A model generated the notes under the pieces. The model ran no database searches and was not told where the DNA came from. It saw only the letters and a program-made list of their open reading frames with translations. From positions 124,001-188,000 of the forward strand of contig JADJRJ010000027.1 of the NCBI GenBank assembly GCA_016712265.1: 64,000 nucleotides of DNA, in the 5' to 3' direction. A program made the translations under genes and the position numbers. The stretch is from Gemmatimonadota bacterium. GTDB taxonomy: Bacteria; Gemmatimonadota; Gemmatimonadetes; Gemmatimonadales; Gemmatimonadaceae. Positions within the stretch are counted from its first letter, which is position 1, and each line of letters opens with the position of its first letter. This document shows, piece after piece, positions 47,120-56,011 of the stretch.

Positions 47120-49640
47120 ATGGCGAACCCCTCCCTCACCATCTCGGGCGTCCTTCCCGCGCTCCGTGACGCGCTTGCCAGGGGTTCAAGTGCGGTGCTC
47201 GTCGCCCCCCCGGGCGCCGGCAAGACCACGATGGTGCCGCTCGCGCTGCGCGACGCCCCCTGGCTCGGCGACCAGCGGATCGTGATGCTCGAGCCCCGGC
47301 GGCTGGCCACCCGCAATGCCGCGCACCGCATGGCCGCCCTCCTTGGGGAACGCGTGGGCGAAACGGTCGGCTACCGGATGCGCCGCGACACCCAAGTCTC
47401 CGCGCGCACCCGCATCGAGGTGGTCACCGAGGGGGTGCTGACGCGGATGATCGCCAGCGACCCGACCCTGGATGGCGTGGGCTGCCTCATCTTCGACGAG
47501 TTTCACGAGCGCTCGCTGCACGCCGACGTTGGCCTGGCGCTCGCGCTCCACACGCAACGGTTGGTGCGTGACGAGCTGCGCCTGCTTGTGATGTCGGCAA
47601 CCCTCGCGGCAGAACCGGTCGCACGGTTGCTGGGCGACGCCCCGGTCATCACGAGCGAGGGTCGCACCTGGCCCGTGGATGTTCGTTATGCCGCACCCCG
47701 TGACGGCCAACGCCTCGAGGGATCGGTCGCCGCATTGATCCAACGCGCGCTCCGTGAGACGCCGGAGGGTGATGTGTTGGCCTTCCTGCCCGGCCAGGCC
47801 GAGATCGCGCGGGTCCAACAGCGGCTTGCCGACAACCAGGTCGCGGCCGAGCTGCACCGCTCTGTGGGGGAGCCTCTCATTCGCGGACCAGGACCGCGCG
47901 CTGCAACCCTCGCCCGCGGGGCGACGCAAGGTGATCCTGGCGACCAGCATCGCCGAGTCGAGCCTGACGATTGATGGCGTGCGCATCGTGGTGGATAGTG
48001 GCGTCTCACGGGTCCCACGCTTCTCGCCCCGCACCGGCATGACGCGGTTGGAGACGGTGCGCGTCTCACGAGCATCTGCAGACCAGCGCGCCGGGCGCGC
48101 CGGGCGACAGGCCCCTGGGGTCGCATGGCGGCTGTGGGATGAAGGGGAGCAGGCGGGGCTCCTCGCCGCTGCTGCTCCGGAGATCGCCGAAGCCGACCTC
48201 GCCCCACTCGCATTGGAACTCGCGGTGGCCGGGGTCGACGTCACTGACCTCGCCTGGCTCACCCCGCCGCCGGCGGCGACCCTCGCACGCGCCCGCGTCC
48301 TCCTGCAGCAGCTGGAGGCACTCGACAGCGGCGGACGGGTGACCGCGCATGGCCGCGATATCTCGGCGTTAGGCACCCACCCGCGCATCGCGCACATGCT
48401 CATCCGCGCCGGCCCCCCCGACGCCACCGCCCTCGCCTGCGACCTGGCGGCGTTGCTGGAGGAGCGCGACATCCTGCAGGGGGATGGCCCCGCGCAAAAC
48501 GCCGACCTGCGCGTGCGCGTGGAGCTGGTACGCGAAGCCCGACGCGGCGACCGGATGCCCGATCACGCCGGGGAGATGCGCGTCCGGCGAGACACCGTCC
48601 GCGCCGTCGTCGAGGCTGCCCGCACCTGGCGCAGGCAACTGGAGCTCCGCCGGGACGTTGACTGGACCGATGACAGCAGCGTCGGGCGACTGGTAGCGCT
48701 CGCCTTTCCCGATCGTGTCGCGCAGCGACGCGGCGAGACCGCGCGCTTCCTGCTGCGCAGCGGTGGGGGCGTCGTCTTTCGTGACTCCCCGGCACTGGCA
48801 CGGGAACCGTGGCTCGTCGTGGCGGAGACCGACGGTCGCGTCCCCGAGGCCGGTGTGTACCTCGCCGCACCGCTCACCCTGGACGACGTGCGCGCCGACT
48901 TCACCTCGCAGCTCACCGTCGAGGAGGAGGTCGCATGGGACCCCACAGCCCAGGCCGTGCGCGGTACGCGTCGCGAGACCCTCGGTGCCCTCGTGCTGCG
49001 CGAGACCATGGAGCCGCGACCGGATCCCGCATTGGTGCTCGCTGCCGTTCGCGCACAACTCATCGCCACATCGTTAGGCGCGCTCACATGGAGCCCCGGT
49101 GCGGAGGCCGTGCGCCAACGACTCGCCTTTGTGCACCACCACCTGCCGGAGTGGCCCGACGTGGGCGACGCTGCGCTCCTCGCCACCCTCGATGAGTGGC
49201 TGCTGCCGCACCTCGACGGCGTGCGCAGCGCCACGCAACTCGCCCAACTCGACCTCGGCGGCCTGATGCTCAACCGCCTCGACTGGTCGCAACGCAGCCG
49301 GCTCGACGCCCTCGCCCCGACGCACTACGAGGCCCCGACCGGCTCCCGCCTCCCGATCGACTATGCCGACCCCGCGGCCCCGCTGCTCCGGGTGCGCATG
49401 CAGGAGATGTTTGGCCTGTCGGACGGACCGCGCGTGCTCGACGGACGCGTGTCTGTCGTCCTGCACCTCCTGTCCCCGGCGCACCGCCCGCTCCAGGTGA
49501 CGCGCGACCTGGCCGGGTTCTGGCGCTCGTCGTACCGCGACGTCCAGAAGGAGATGAAGGGGCGCTATCCCCGGCACTACTGGCCCGACAATCCGCTCGA
49601 GGCCGAACCCACGCGCCGCGCCAAGCCGCGGAGTTCCTGA
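47120..49640 (+). pseudogene. hrpB: ATP-dependent helicase HrpB, single frameshift
   Basis: Start ATG at 47120. The first frame has the Walker A (APPGAGKTTMVPL), EPRRLATRNAA, the DEAH-type box FDEFHERSLHADV and MSATL. Near 47862, after AAELHR, the reading moves to another frame. That frame has LSFADQDRALQPSPAGRRKV and ATSIAESSLTIDGVR, then the HrpB C-terminal domain to RYPRHYWPDNP. The joined product, about 840 residues, is a full HrpB. The junction is near a G run (TGTGGGGGAG), so a one-base sequencing error is likely. HrpB is a DExH RNA helicase of uncertain role in bacteria. Confidence 0.85.
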
Positions 49641-49654
49641 GCTAGCGCCTCCAC

Positions 49655-49677
49655 GGGTCGTGCGCCAGCGACGACCC
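49655..49677. terminator. short hairpin between hrpB and USP genes
   Basis: GGGTCGT (49655-49661) pairs with ACGACCC (49671-49677) over a 9-base loop between convergent genes. There is no T run, so support is weak. Confidence 0.3.
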
Positions 49678-49679
49678 CG

Positions 49680-50504
49680 TCATGAGCGCGCGCGAACCAC
49701 GAAGGTACAAATCGCCGAATGCGCCAGGACCTTCTCCGCCGTCGACCCCAGCACCCAGCGCGCCGGTCCGGAGCGCCCATGGGTCGCCATGGCGAGCAGG
49801 TCGAACGCGCCTGACTCGGTGGCCCTGAGGATCTCCTCGGCGGGAGCCCCATGGACTACTTTCACGGCTGTCGCGATGCCTGCACGTTGCAGGCGTTCCA
49901 TCGGTACGGCGAGCCAGCCCCGCACGTCGGCTTCCCGCGCAACGCGTCGGACCGCAGCCATGCCCGGCGTATCCGTCGTCCCTGCATAGTCCACGTACAA
50001 CAGCGTGACCTCCGCGCCGAGGGCGGTGAGCAGTGGGACCAGGGGATCCAGGACGCCATTCGCGCACTCCGAGCCATCCATCGGGATCAGCACTGAACGC
50101 ACGCTCCGCGTCGGCGCGCTTCGCGGATTGCTGAGCCAGAGCGGAACCGGGCAGGCGCGCAGCACCCGTTCCGCGACGCTGCCCCGCACCCATCGGCTGA
50201 GGCCGCTGCGCCCGTGCGTGGACATCGCAATCAGGTCAACGCTGAGCTCGCCCGCCACCGAGAGGATGGTCGCTGCCGCGTCCGGTCCGGTGCGGTACTC
50301 GCGGGTGACCCGGGCGCCGAGTCCTGAGAGGTACCCCTCCGTGGTGTCCAGGTCGACCGGCTCGCCAGAATCGACGTCGGCGACATGCAGCAGCACGACC
50401 TGCACCGGCGACGCCGCGCCCAGGATGAAGGGGGCCAGCGAGGCGGCCACCGACCCCGAGAGGGCGGAACCGTCGTGAGGAAGCAGGATCGTATTCAGGG
50501 ACAT
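49680..50504 (-). CDS. tandem-domain universal stress protein (UspA family)
   Basis: 274 residues in two Usp domains. Each has a start strand (TILLPHDGSA; SVLIPMDGSE) and the ATP-binding signature (STHGRSGLSRWVRGSVAERV; ATHGRSGPARWVLGSTAEKV). It is cytoplasmic and predicted to bind ATP. It is 55 bp downstream of the SLC4-type transporter on the same strand. A USP next to a transporter often indicates stress or energy-state control of transport. Confidence 0.92.
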   Translation of the reverse strand: MSLNTILLPHDGSALSGSVAASLAPFILGAASPVQVVLLHVADVDSGEPVDLDTTEGYLSGLGARVTREYRTGPDAAATILSVAGELSVDLIAMSTHGRSGLSRWVRGSVAERVLRACPVPLWLSNPRSAPTRSVRSVLIPMDGSECANGVLDPLVPLLTALGAEVTLLYVDYAGTTDTPGMAAVRRVAREADVRGWLAVPMERLQRAGIATAVKVVHGAPAEEILRATESGAFDLLAMATHGRSGPARWVLGSTAEKVLAHSAICTFVVRARS

Positions 50505-50559
50505 GTCGACATCCCCTCCTGGGGACCAGGTAGCTCGACCGGCGACGCAGTGGCCAACT

Positions 50560-52122
50560 TCACGAATGCACGTCGCCCCCAGCCATGTGTTCCGTTTCGC
50601 CCTCGAGTTCCTCGTGCGGATCGAGGACGGCGAGTTCCTCGTCGGTGAACCAACGGCGAAGACTGAGGCGAAGCGGGACCAGCGCCGCGATCAACACGGG
50701 AAAGAGGATCCCGGCGCGACTGGCCTTCAGCATCCAGAGCGCGCCGAGCCCGAGCACCTGGATGAGGGTGAAGCGATGAAGCTGACCGCGTGCGACACGC
50801 CGAACGGCGTGGGTGGCCGGATACAGCCGCGGATCGGTGAACCAGAGCTGGAAGCGCTCCCAGAACTGGTTGCCGCCCAGGGTGTTGAATCCCATGAACA
50901 GGAAGAGCCCGAACAGCACGGCCATCGGGATCACCTGGATCAGGGGCAGGATCAGGATGGAGCCGGCGATGAGCAGATGGATCATCAGCCCGGAGACCCG
51001 CGTCTCGCGCACACTGCGAATCACTTCGCGCTGCACACCACCGACGTCTACCACGTCCGTGGTCGCCAGGCTGCGCACGTGGTTGAGCGAGTGGACGGTA
51101 GCCGCGACGATCCATGGCAACGCAAAGACGGACCCAACGGCGACGATCACGCCGACCACGAGCAGGTCGAGGTGAAAGCCGGCGCCCTTGCGAAGTTTGT
51201 GTCCAGGAGCGTTGACCAGCCGCGTCGTGATGTTCTGGTCGAGGAAGAGGAGGATCGTCGCCATCACGGCGGGCCCCAGCGTGGCGAAGATCGCCCAGGT
51301 CGGCAGGGACCACAGGTCCACGCGCCAGGGCCGCCCGGTCGTCGTGCCGAAGGTGTCGGGCACGGCGGGCACCGGCAGCTCCACCTCGGGAAACGAGATC
51401 GCGACCCAGGTCATCCCCGCGATCGCCAGGCTGGGCCCGAAGTCGGACAGGAAGTTGCGCGCCGTCGCGTTGAGGTAGCTGCCACGGGCGGCACCCTTGA
51501 AGGAGCGCGCCAGCGTGTAGGTCCCCAGGCTCAACACGACCCCCAGGAAGGCTGCCGTCAGGTCACGCGGGTCGGTCCCGAACGGACGCGCCATGGAGCT
51601 GACCGCCTCCACGATGAAGATCACCGCGATCAGGCCGGCAAAGATCTCGTCAGTGAAGCGCGTGAAGTGCCGCATCAACACGCTCGCATCGGTGACGGCA
51701 CACACGATGAGTAGGATGCCGGACCAGATCCCCGTCCACGCATACGTTGCAAGAAACGGGAGCCCGAGCTGCTCACAGGTGACATAGAGCAGCCCTGTGA
51801 AGATCACGATGGGTCCGGTGCCGCCGAGGATGGTGAGGGGTTGCCCGCTGAACAGGGCGAACACAATGCCCCCCGTGGCCGTGGCGATGATCATCTCGGT
51901 GGTGCCGATGTTGCCGCCCGTGACCGCACCCGAGAGTCCGCCAAAGGCGATCGCGTTGGCGAGGCAGGCAAAGAACAGAAACAGCGTGGACCCCAGCACC
52001 TTGGAGTGCAGGCCCGCGCGGAAGTCATCCAGGTAGAAGGGGCGCCGTCGCGCCAGGTCGTTGAAGAGCCCGCCGCCCAACCGCCCGCTGTGCGTCAAGC
52101 CGTCATCTTGCCCGTTTGCCAT
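50560..52122 (-). CDS. SLC4-type bicarbonate/anion transporter
   Basis: 520 residues from the ATG at 52122, with AGAGGTGAG directly upstream. It matches the HCO3 transporter family: RRPFYLDDFRAGL, STLFLFFACLANAIAFGG, SGAVTGGNIGTTEMI, IVFALFSGQPLTILGGTGP, ILLFLDQNITTRLVN, VIPMAVLFGLFLFMGFNTL. About 12 membrane segments are predicted, and there is no large cytoplasmic domain. It probably moves bicarbonate or a related anion. Bacterial members are sparse compared with animal ones. No carbonic anhydrase is nearby. Confidence 0.88.
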   Translation of the reverse strand: MANGQDDGLTHSGRLGGGLFNDLARRRPFYLDDFRAGLHSKVLGSTLFLFFACLANAIAFGGLSGAVTGGNIGTTEMIIATATGGIVFALFSGQPLTILGGTGPIVIFTGLLYVTCEQLGLPFLATYAWTGIWSGILLIVCAVTDASVLMRHFTRFTDEIFAGLIAVIFIVEAVSSMARPFGTDPRDLTAAFLGVVLSLGTYTLARSFKGAARGSYLNATARNFLSDFGPSLAIAGMTWVAISFPEVELPVPAVPDTFGTTTGRPWRVDLWSLPTWAIFATLGPAVMATILLFLDQNITTRLVNAPGHKLRKGAGFHLDLLVVGVIVAVGSVFALPWIVAATVHSLNHVRSLATTDVVDVGGVQREVIRSVRETRVSGLMIHLLIAGSILILPLIQVIPMAVLFGLFLFMGFNTLGGNQFWERFQLWFTDPRLYPATHAVRRVARGQLHRFTLIQVLGLGALWMLKASRAGILFPVLIAALVPLRLSLRRWFTDEELAVLDPHEELEGETEHMAGGDVHS

Positions 52123-52644
52123 CTCACCTCTCTCCAGGGAACCTCGGTCATCGCCGCGCGTGGTGGGGCGGAGTACCTGCCAGACGGGAAGGGTCGCCAC
52201 CTGCGCAGGTCCCGCAGGCCCGAGGTGCGTTCCGCCGCCTTGTACCCGGAGCATCGTCGGTTCGGCGGTCACGGGCAAGGCCTATAGTTCGGTCAACATC
52301 AATAGAATTCCTGCATGCGTCGGCACCGCGCTGGCCATCCCGGCCCCAGACAGACGCGCGCGGCGCCGCTCGGGATGCGACATCCGGCGACGGCTCGGCC
52401 CAAATGACAACGATCCCCTCGCGTCCTGCGAAGGGATCGTTGCCCACGGGAAGGCACCGTACCGCGCACCACCCCGCTTCACGCACGCGGCGCGGGATGG
52501 GACGCCGACGATGGTCCGTCGCTGCAGGATCCACGGCGGAATGGACCCCTCAGGGGCGGGAGACCCGCCTGCAGCCAGTCACGACGTGGGGTCATGATGG
52601 GCGCCCCATCCCGTGGTGCTCCGGGGCACCAACCGCGGAGGTTC
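52123..52644. other. intergenic region with a 10-bp stem-loop
   Basis: No gene is visible in 522 bp. A perfect stem (CAACGATCCC at 52408-52417 and complement at 52433-52442, 15-base loop) stands alone without a T run; it could be a terminator for the PRC-barrel unit or a structured RNA. The promoter of the SLC4/USP unit should lie near 52150-52300, but I cannot place it. Confidence 0.4.
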
Positions 52645-53130
52645 TCAGCTCGCCGGCTTCCGTGGGGCGCCAAAGAGCCGCGCTGGATCGAACGCCGGGA
52701 GGGCATACCATTGGGCCGGTGCGCCTCGGCTGGCCTCTGGGCCCGCCACCGCCCCGACGACCTGTCGTTCATGGTCGACCGTGACGAGTTCCTGCGTGAG
52801 AGTGGGCAGCGACTTGAGCACGTCCGGCGTCAATGCGTCGATGCTGACCTGCCGTGTGGCAGAGTTGGCGTGGCCCACCCCAACGGGAAGCAGCAGGTGG
52901 CCTCGCTTGTCGGGCAGGAGTACCGAAAGATACCGCGGCTTCTTGTCCTGCTTGTCGAGCATGATACGGTCCACCGTGCCGAGTTTCGTGGACCCCGGAC
53001 CCATGACATCCCAACCATGGACGTCGGGCAGGCCCGGACCCAAGGTGAAGTCCTTCACGTCGCGAGCGGCGAGCAGGGTTGATGCCGTCGTGGGCGTGGT
53101 GTTGGGGGTCGTTCTGTTGGGGGCAGCCAT
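52645..53130 (-). CDS. PRC-barrel domain protein
   Basis: 161 residues from the ATG at 53130, preceded by an ideal AGGAGG seven bases upstream. The PRC-barrel is at about 36-100: DVHGWDVMGPGSTKLGTVDR, KKPRYLSVLLPDK and HLLLPVGVGHAN. These small barrels often bind proteins or RNA and appear in stress-related operons. It is 66 bp downstream of the Phd-type antitoxin gene on the same strand and may share its promoter. Confidence 0.82.
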   Translation of the reverse strand: MAAPNRTTPNTTPTTASTLLAARDVKDFTLGPGLPDVHGWDVMGPGSTKLGTVDRIMLDKQDKKPRYLSVLLPDKRGHLLLPVGVGHANSATRQVSIDALTPDVLKSLPTLTQELVTVDHERQVVGAVAGPEASRGAPAQWYALPAFDPARLFGAPRKPAS

Positions 53131-53196
53131 CGTGGCCTCCTGGGATAGGGGTGGATGGTGCACCGCGTCCCATCGCCCGACCCCGGCACACCAGGG

Positions 53197-53418
53197 TCAC
53201 CCCTTGCCCGCACGGACCACGGTGGTCCATTCGGGAACATCACGACCCAACCGAACGCCGAGTTGCTGCAGGTCCTCAAGGGACACGAGCGCGGCCACGT
53301 TGCGACCGTGGCGCTGCAGCACGATGCGGGCGCCACCATAGGCGACCGCGTTCACCAACTCGGCCAACTGCTCGCGGGCATCGGTGGTGGCGATGCGCGC
53401 GAGGGGACGTGAACGCAT
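53197..53418 (-). CDS. Phd/YefM-family antitoxin, no toxin visible
   Basis: 73 residues from the ATG at 53418. It has the Phd/YefM fold: ARIATTDAREQLAELVNAV, ARIVLQRHGRNVAALVSLEDL. Such antitoxins bind DNA and repress their own operon, and usually precede a RelE, Doc or PIN toxin. Here the next gene is a PRC-barrel protein and no toxin reading frame is seen. A canonical promoter lies 95-123 bases upstream of the start. Solitary Phd-like proteins can act as plain regulators. Confidence 0.72.
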   Translation of the reverse strand: MRSRPLARIATTDAREQLAELVNAVAYGGARIVLQRHGRNVAALVSLEDLQQLGVRLGRDVPEWTTVVRAGKG

Positions 53419-53512
53419 ACAGGGGACATGAGGGCGATACCGCGGGACGCGGCACGTCATGCGACGGGCCACCAGCGGTGGCCGCGCCGTGCCAGCATTT
53501 GCTGACAATGTC

Positions 53513-53541
53513 AATATAGTGTATTTTGTACGTTATGTCAA
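53513..53541 (-). promoter_or_regulatory. sigma70-type promoter for the Phd/PRC-barrel genes
   Basis: On the minus strand, TTGACA (53541-53536), a 17-base spacer and TATATT (53518-53513) match the consensus almost perfectly. It sits in a sharply AT-rich island (about 53495-53560) inside GC-rich DNA. The transcript would start near 53506, about 88 bases before the antitoxin ATG. The repeated TGTCAA/TTGACA pieces in it could be antitoxin-binding sites. Confidence 0.65.
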
Positions 53542-53633
53542 CTTTGCACCTTTCGTTCCTGCAACGCTTCCTCGAGGACGTCCGCGAGCCCGCCCGACGC
53601 GCGCTGGCCTCGCTCCCGGCTCTCGTCCGATGA
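53535..53633 (+). CDS. possible 32-residue leader peptide of the K+ channel gene
   Basis: An ATG at 53535 opens a 32-codon frame, MSTLHLSFLQRFLEDVREPA and on, ending in TGA that overlaps the channel ATG (ATGA). The peptide is predicted as an amphipathic helix. It has no Shine-Dalgarno sequence and its start lies inside the antitoxin -35 region, so it may be chance. If translated, it would couple to the channel. Confidence 0.3.
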   Translation: MSTLHLSFLQRFLEDVREPARRALASLPALVR

Positions 53634-54502
53634 GCGCCCCCCTCACCGCGCCGCCCCGCGCGCCCTGGCGCGTCCGACTGCACACCGTGATCTTCGGCCA
53701 CGAGACCACAGCCGGGAAGGCGTTCGACGTCGCCCTCCTCGTTGCCATCGTGGCCAGTGTGGGTGCCGTGATGGCCGACTCCGTGCCGTCGCTTCGCTCC
53801 ACCTGGGGCACACCCCTGCGCATCGCCGAGTGGACCTTCACGCTCCTGTTTTCGATCGAGTACGTGTTGCGGTTGGCGTGCGCCGAGCGGCCGACGCGAT
53901 ATGCCACCAGCTTCTTTGGACTGATCGACCTTGCGGCACTGCTGCCCACCTACCTCAGCCTCGTCGCCCCGGGGAGTCAGTACCTCATCGTCATCCGGGG
54001 CCTGCGAGTGCTGCGTGTCTTCCGCATCCTCGCCCTCGCCGAGTACGTCGGTGAGGCCGAGTTCCTTGTCCGTGCGCTCCGCGATAGTCGGCGGAAGATC
54101 GCGATCTTCATGGCCACGGTCGCGACATTGACCGTGATGCTCGGGACGCTCATGTACTTGATAGAAGGGGCGCGGTCCGGCTTCACCAGCATCCCGACGA
54201 GCATCTACTGGACCATCGTCACCATCACGACCGTGGGATACGGGGACATCACCCCGCAGACACCATTCGGGCAGTCACTGGCCGCTGTCATCATGCTGTT
54301 GGGCTACGCGATCGTAGCGATCCCGACCGGCATTGTCACGGCGGAACTCGGGCGCGGGAGGCAGCGGCGCGTCGACTGTCCGCGGTGCCCAACCAGCCAA
54401 CACGCCCTCGATGCCGCATTCTGCCGACGATGTGGCGAGGCCCTCGCTGCGGACCCGCCGGGCGCACGCGATCCCTCGACTACGCCGGCACGTCCAGCTT
54501 GA
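53630..54502 (+). CDS. voltage-gated potassium channel with C-terminal zinc ribbon
   Basis: 290 residues from the ATG at 53630. It has six membrane segments. S4 carries four arginines at three-residue spacing (R123, R126, R129, R132 in VIRGLRVLRVFRIL), and the selectivity filter is TVGYGD (201-206). After S6, the tail has CPRC and CRRC (C250, C253, C265, C268), a zinc-ribbon-like module in place of a coiled coil or RCK domain. It is a tetrameric K+ channel of the inner membrane. It overlaps the convergent amidohydrolase by 23 bp. Confidence 0.9.
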   Translation: MSAPLTAPPRAPWRVRLHTVIFGHETTAGKAFDVALLVAIVASVGAVMADSVPSLRSTWGTPLRIAEWTFTLLFSIEYVLRLACAERPTRYATSFFGLIDLAALLPTYLSLVAPGSQYLIVIRGLRVLRVFRILALAEYVGEAEFLVRALRDSRRKIAIFMATVATLTVMLGTLMYLIEGARSGFTSIPTSIYWTIVTITTVGYGDITPQTPFGQSLAAVIMLLGYAIVAIPTGIVTAELGRGRQRRVDCPRCPTSQHALDAAFCRRCGEALAADPPGARDPSTTPARPA

Positions 54503-55286
54503 ACAACCGGCGGGCATTGCCGGATAGCATCATGGCGGCCGACTCCTCCGGAAGGTTGAGCTGACGCACGAAGTTCAGGTAGGATTTCATGGAGCAGATC
54601 GGCCAGTCCGTGCCGTACAGGAAGCGCTTCGGATCCCCGGCGTACAGGATGACGTCGCGGATCTCTTCCGCCATGTAGTCCTCGAACGCCTCGGTGAACT
54701 CCCCTAGCACCAGCCCCGAGATATCCGCGTAGACGTTCGGGTTCTTGTAGACCACTTCCATGCAATCGGTCAACCACGGGTTCCCGAGGTGGCAGATCAC
54801 GAACTTCACGTTCGGGTGATCCACCGCCACCTCATCGATCTCGAGGGGATGGGAATACTTGAGCTTCCCGCGGGCGGAGTAGGTGTCCCCCGAGTGAATC
54901 ATGACCGGGACGTCGAACTCCTCCGCAAGGTCGTAGACCACCTGCAGGCGCCGGTCGTGCGGATAGAAGGGTTCATACCCCGGGTACAGCTTCAACCCCT
55001 TCACCAGCCCGGCGGCCAGGAAGTCGGCCAATTCGCGGAGCGTACGCTCCCGATAGTTGGTATAGCTGACCCCGGCGACCACCCCCAGGTTCGGGATGTC
55101 GCGAATGGCTTCCACCACCTCGGCCGTGCTCGGGCGGTGTGGGCTCACCAGGTAACTGGTGAGGACCAGGGCATGGTCCACCCCGTTCTCGGCCATGGAC
55201 GCTTGCAGCTTGTCCAGACTGCTGGCGAGGGACACCGCTTCCTGCTCGTGGTAGTTGTTCAGGTGCACATGGCAGTCGACGATCAT
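54480..55286 (-). CDS. amidohydrolase-2 family TIM-barrel hydrolase
   Basis: 268 residues. The start MIVDCHVHLN gives the HxH metal pair (H6, H8); then GLKLYPGYEPFYPHD, VPVMIHSGDT, KFVICHLGNPW and YGTDWPICS supply the later ligands. It resembles 2-pyrone-4,6-dicarboxylate or 4-oxalomesaconate hydrolase/decarboxylase relatives, but the substrate is unknown. Its ATG overlaps the GNAT gene stop (ATGA). It is last in a three-gene operon with the acetyltransferase and DUF389 protein. Confidence 0.82.
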   Translation of the reverse strand: MIVDCHVHLNNYHEQEAVSLASSLDKLQASMAENGVDHALVLTSYLVSPHRPSTAEVVEAIRDIPNLGVVAGVSYTNYRERTLRELADFLAAGLVKGLKLYPGYEPFYPHDRRLQVVYDLAEEFDVPVMIHSGDTYSARGKLKYSHPLEIDEVAVDHPNVKFVICHLGNPWLTDCMEVVYKNPNVYADISGLVLGEFTEAFEDYMAEEIRDVILYAGDPKRFLYGTDWPICSMKSYLNFVRQLNLPEESAAMMLSGNARRLFKLDVPA

Positions 55287-56011
55287 CGCGCGGCGGGAAT
55301 GGGGAAAGTGACCGGCCCGATGCGACGCCGCGTGGCCAGCGCGCGCATCATCAGGCGAAAAGCCGGACGCTCCAAGGGGCGCGCGATGCGATACCCTCGC
55401 CGCCAGATGGCGTACAGGATCCGGCGCAACTCGCTCGCCGCGAGGTAGGGTCGGCGCGGGCCGGTGATGGCCTCGTGATAGAGGTAGAACGGCGACGGGT
55501 CGTCGCTCGGGCGCAGCCGTGGTTGGAAGTAGGGAAAGTTGAGCACAAGGACCGCTGGCCGACGCGCGAGCGCGCGCAACCACGGGTTCTCCGCGCTGAC
55601 CTCACCCAGGATCGCCGCGAGCGGCACCCCCGCCAGCCTGTGCGCGTCGCGCTCGAAGGCACGGCGCAAGCGCTGGCGCAAACGCGAGCCCAGCCCACCC
55701 GAGCGCATCCCGGCGTCAATCGCGAGGTACCCCACCATCCCCACATTCAGGCTCCCGAAATAGGTCCCGGTCGCCAAGCCCACAACCTTGCGTCCCCGCA
55801 CGGCGATCAACAAATGCCACGCAAGGTCGGTCCAGACCCCGCCGGCCTTCTCCTCGAGGGTGGCCTTCCAGTCCGCCAGGGAGACACGCTCCGACGAGTG
55901 AAACGTTCGCGCGAGCAAGGCATACGCCTCCGATAGCTGCGGATCATTGGCGTCCGCGACCTCCCGGACCGACAGCCGGGTGGACCTGGGAACGACGGGC
56001 TTCCGGATCAC
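55283..56011 (-). CDS. GNAT-family N-acetyltransferase
   Basis: 242 residues. The acetyl-CoA-binding motif A is in MVGYLAIDAGMRSGGLGSRL (about 113-132), following KVVGLATGTYFG. Residues 150-240 form an unusual extra C-terminal part with basic helices (RRILYAIWRRGYRIARP). The acceptor is unknown. It overlaps both neighbours by 4 bp (ATGA), so DUF389, GNAT and amidohydrolase are translated as one unit. Confidence 0.75.
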   Translation of the reverse strand: MIRKPVVPRSTRLSVREVADANDPQLSEAYALLARTFHSSERVSLADWKATLEEKAGGVWTDLAWHLLIAVRGRKVVGLATGTYFGSLNVGMVGYLAIDAGMRSGGLGSRLRQRLRRAFERDAHRLAGVPLAAILGEVSAENPWLRALARRPAVLVLNFPYFQPRLRPSDDPSPFYLYHEAITGPRRPYLAASELRRILYAIWRRGYRIARPLERPAFRLMMRALATRRRIGPVTFPIPAAR

